From Prevotella ihumii (GTDB taxonomy: Bacteria > Bacteroidota > Bacteroidia > Bacteroidales > Bacteroidaceae), in the NCBI RefSeq assembly GCF_900155655.1, contig NZ_LT706987.1, positions 2,803,395-2,867,394 of the forward strand: a DNA stretch of 64,000 nucleotides, read 5' to 3'. Positions 63,075 to 64,000 of the stretch are shown here, piece after piece; positions within the stretch are counted from its first letter, which is position 1; the number at the start of each line of letters is the position of its first letter. The translations under genes and the position numbers were made by a program. The notes under the pieces were generated by a model. That model was not told the origin of the DNA, ran no database searches, and saw only the letters and a list, made by a program, of their open reading frames with translations.

Positions 63075-63292
63075 GGCTGGTTCTATAAATTAGCTTTGTT
63101 AGATTTTGAGATTTATTTTGCATATATCAAAGGAGCATAGCGGGCTATGTGACTGCAGATATAGGTAAAATAAAGCCAAAATAATCCAAAAGACATCTCA
63201 TAAGTTTCAAAAAGAATAAAGTAAGCACCTAAACTGGTAATGACCGATTTGGGTTTAATGACTATATGCGGTGGTAATTTATAGAACCAGCC
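63075..63292. mobile_element. Chimeric MITE-A copy 5 carrying element-C core
   Basis: Outer 18-bp ends are MITE-A (GGCTGGTTC.../...GAACCAGCC, reverse orientation), flanked by ATAA/TTAA (3 of 4). The interior from about 63105 to 63257 is element C (as at 16805-16960), joined through ATTTTGAG on the left and GGGTTTA on the right. MITE-A's own core is missing. Confidence 0.82.
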
Positions 63293-63619
63293 TTAAAAGA
63301 ATAACCCGTTGACGGAATTATTTTTTAGCTACTATACCAATTGTTACCTTATTCGATAGATAGCGTATTTCTCTTTTATATTTTTCTCTTTTTCCGTTTT
63401 ACTTCGGATAAGTGTTAAATACAAGGGTCATAATTCTCGTATATGCGTTGAAAAGAAGCGTGATACACAAAAGCGGCATAAATGGGTGTGCAATTGTAAA
63501 CTGTTGATTGATAATGAGTAAGGAGTAAACAGGAAAAAGTGTGCAAGAATATACTGCTTAGATTACGGAAATATAGAACGAATAAAAGAAGAATATGAAC
63601 AAGAAAAGTGCTATTAAGT

Positions 63620-63725
63620 GGTGTTTCAGAAGGTAAAAGTTGAACTTTAGCTTTGCCAAACATCAATGTTGAGGTGGTAAAACATATATGTTTGGCATTG
63701 TCAAAGATGAACTTTGGCTTTCTAT
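63620..63725 (+). repeat. Phased-palindrome repeat R, copy 6 (rearranged order)
   Basis: AAAAGTTGAACTTTA, CAAACATCAATGTTG, AAAACATATATGTTTG, CAAAGATGAACTTTG with spacers GCTTTGC, AGGTGGT and GCATTGT; so beta-alpha-alpha-beta rather than alpha-beta-alpha-alpha. Same strand polarity as the others. Lies upstream of the LysR gene in a ~970-base gap that otherwise holds only the chimeric MITE. Confidence 0.75.
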
Positions 63726-63887
63726 AATATCAATAAAAGAGATTTAGAATAGATAATAAGAAATATCGGATAATTCTATTTAGGGAATTAAAGTGTTAAA
63801 TCAACATAACAGCAAAACCCATTGGGAGAATTAAACCCAAATCGCTTTCTATGTTAAAATCCAAATGTTTTGACCATTATTTTCAAT

Positions 63888-64000
63888 TTATGCTGAGATT
63901 TTATAATCAGGGGTGAATGTTTGGCGGTTTCTAACCATTGCAGTGACCAAATGCACAAGTTTGTTCTTGACATTGTTCAATGCAACTTGCTTCTTCTTTC
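63888..64000 (-). CDS. IS110-family transposase C-terminus (runs off the window)
   Basis: 37 codons open to the edge: KKKQVALNNVKNKLVHLVTA and MVRNRQTFTPDYKISA, then stop. The NNVxNKLVHL tail is typical of IS110/IS116/IS902 transposases (DEDD Holliday-junction-type recombinases). The rest lies to the right. The single TTAAACCCAAATCG end at about 63826 may be an unrelated repeat fragment. Confidence 0.7.
   Translation of the reverse strand, partial: KKKQVALNNVKNKLVHLVTAMVRNRQTFTPDYKISA

Noticed and set aside
63826..63843. A seventh TTAAACCC element at the right edge
   Set aside because: Only one end (TTAAACCCAAATCG) is visible and no partner end within range; it may belong to the IS110 flank.

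Overview
The window reads as chromosome of a Bacteroidota bacterium, most likely a Prevotella-type member of the Bacteroidales. The evidence is the -7 element TAnnTTTG upstream of many genes, families confined to that phylum (DUF4270, DUF4827, DUF4421, UpxY, HU/CCDC81-SPOR, TonB receptors with a carboxypeptidase-like N-terminus, a type IX-like C-terminal tail), and the general gene order. The species assignment is inference. No rRNA or tRNA gene was found.

Layout: panC runs off the left edge, divergent from a half-size GT5 protein, a DUF4270 lipoprotein and a 43-residue basic protein; clpC follows (0-6 kb). Next come an FHA protein and an HU/SPOR envelope protein, rfbC, a lipoprotein, and a three-gene trpC-like/trpF-like/trpG cluster in which the first two proteins lack key catalytic residues, then an orphan UpxY/NusG paralogue and serB (6-14 kb). 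A cyclophilin, serine dehydratase, NrnA-like phosphoesterase, nucleotidyltransferase, FMN/4Fe-4S membrane protein, MATE exporter, two HU-domain proteins, rimO, ftsY and mutS2 follow (14-29 kb). Then a DUF4827 lipoprotein, glmM and a secreted protein with a type IX-like tail (29-33.6 kb).

The accessory heart is 33.6-43.6 kb. It holds a dead IS1380-type transposase, nested MITEs, a LlaJI/McrBC-type restriction-modification operon (XRE regulator, broken DUF1016 gene, dinD, cytosine-5 methyltransferase, McrB-like AAA+ protein, DUF2357 McrC-like nuclease) and a serine-recombinase tail. The rest is housekeeping and envelope genes: DUF2520, kdsC-like, maf, DUF4112, a TonB receptor, an Asn-rich lipoprotein, XRE/DUF2975, a YwqK-like protein, HAD, Gfo/Idh, DUF4421, DUF1460, mrp, a candidate small RNA, yeiH with its LysR regulator, and an IS110-type transposase end at the right edge.

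Three repeat systems give the intergenic DNA its character. (1) A ~180-bp element occurs about once per 10 kb. It carries 15-16-bp palindromes phased at 22-23 bp, and all six main copies point the same way. (2) A MITE family has GGCTGGTTC ends and 4-bp target duplications (five copies, one nested, one chimeric). (3) A second superfamily has TTAAACCC..GGGTTTAA ends, and one copy supplies the mutS2 stop codon. These repeats and the degenerate trpC/trpF pair are the strongest leads for something undescribed.
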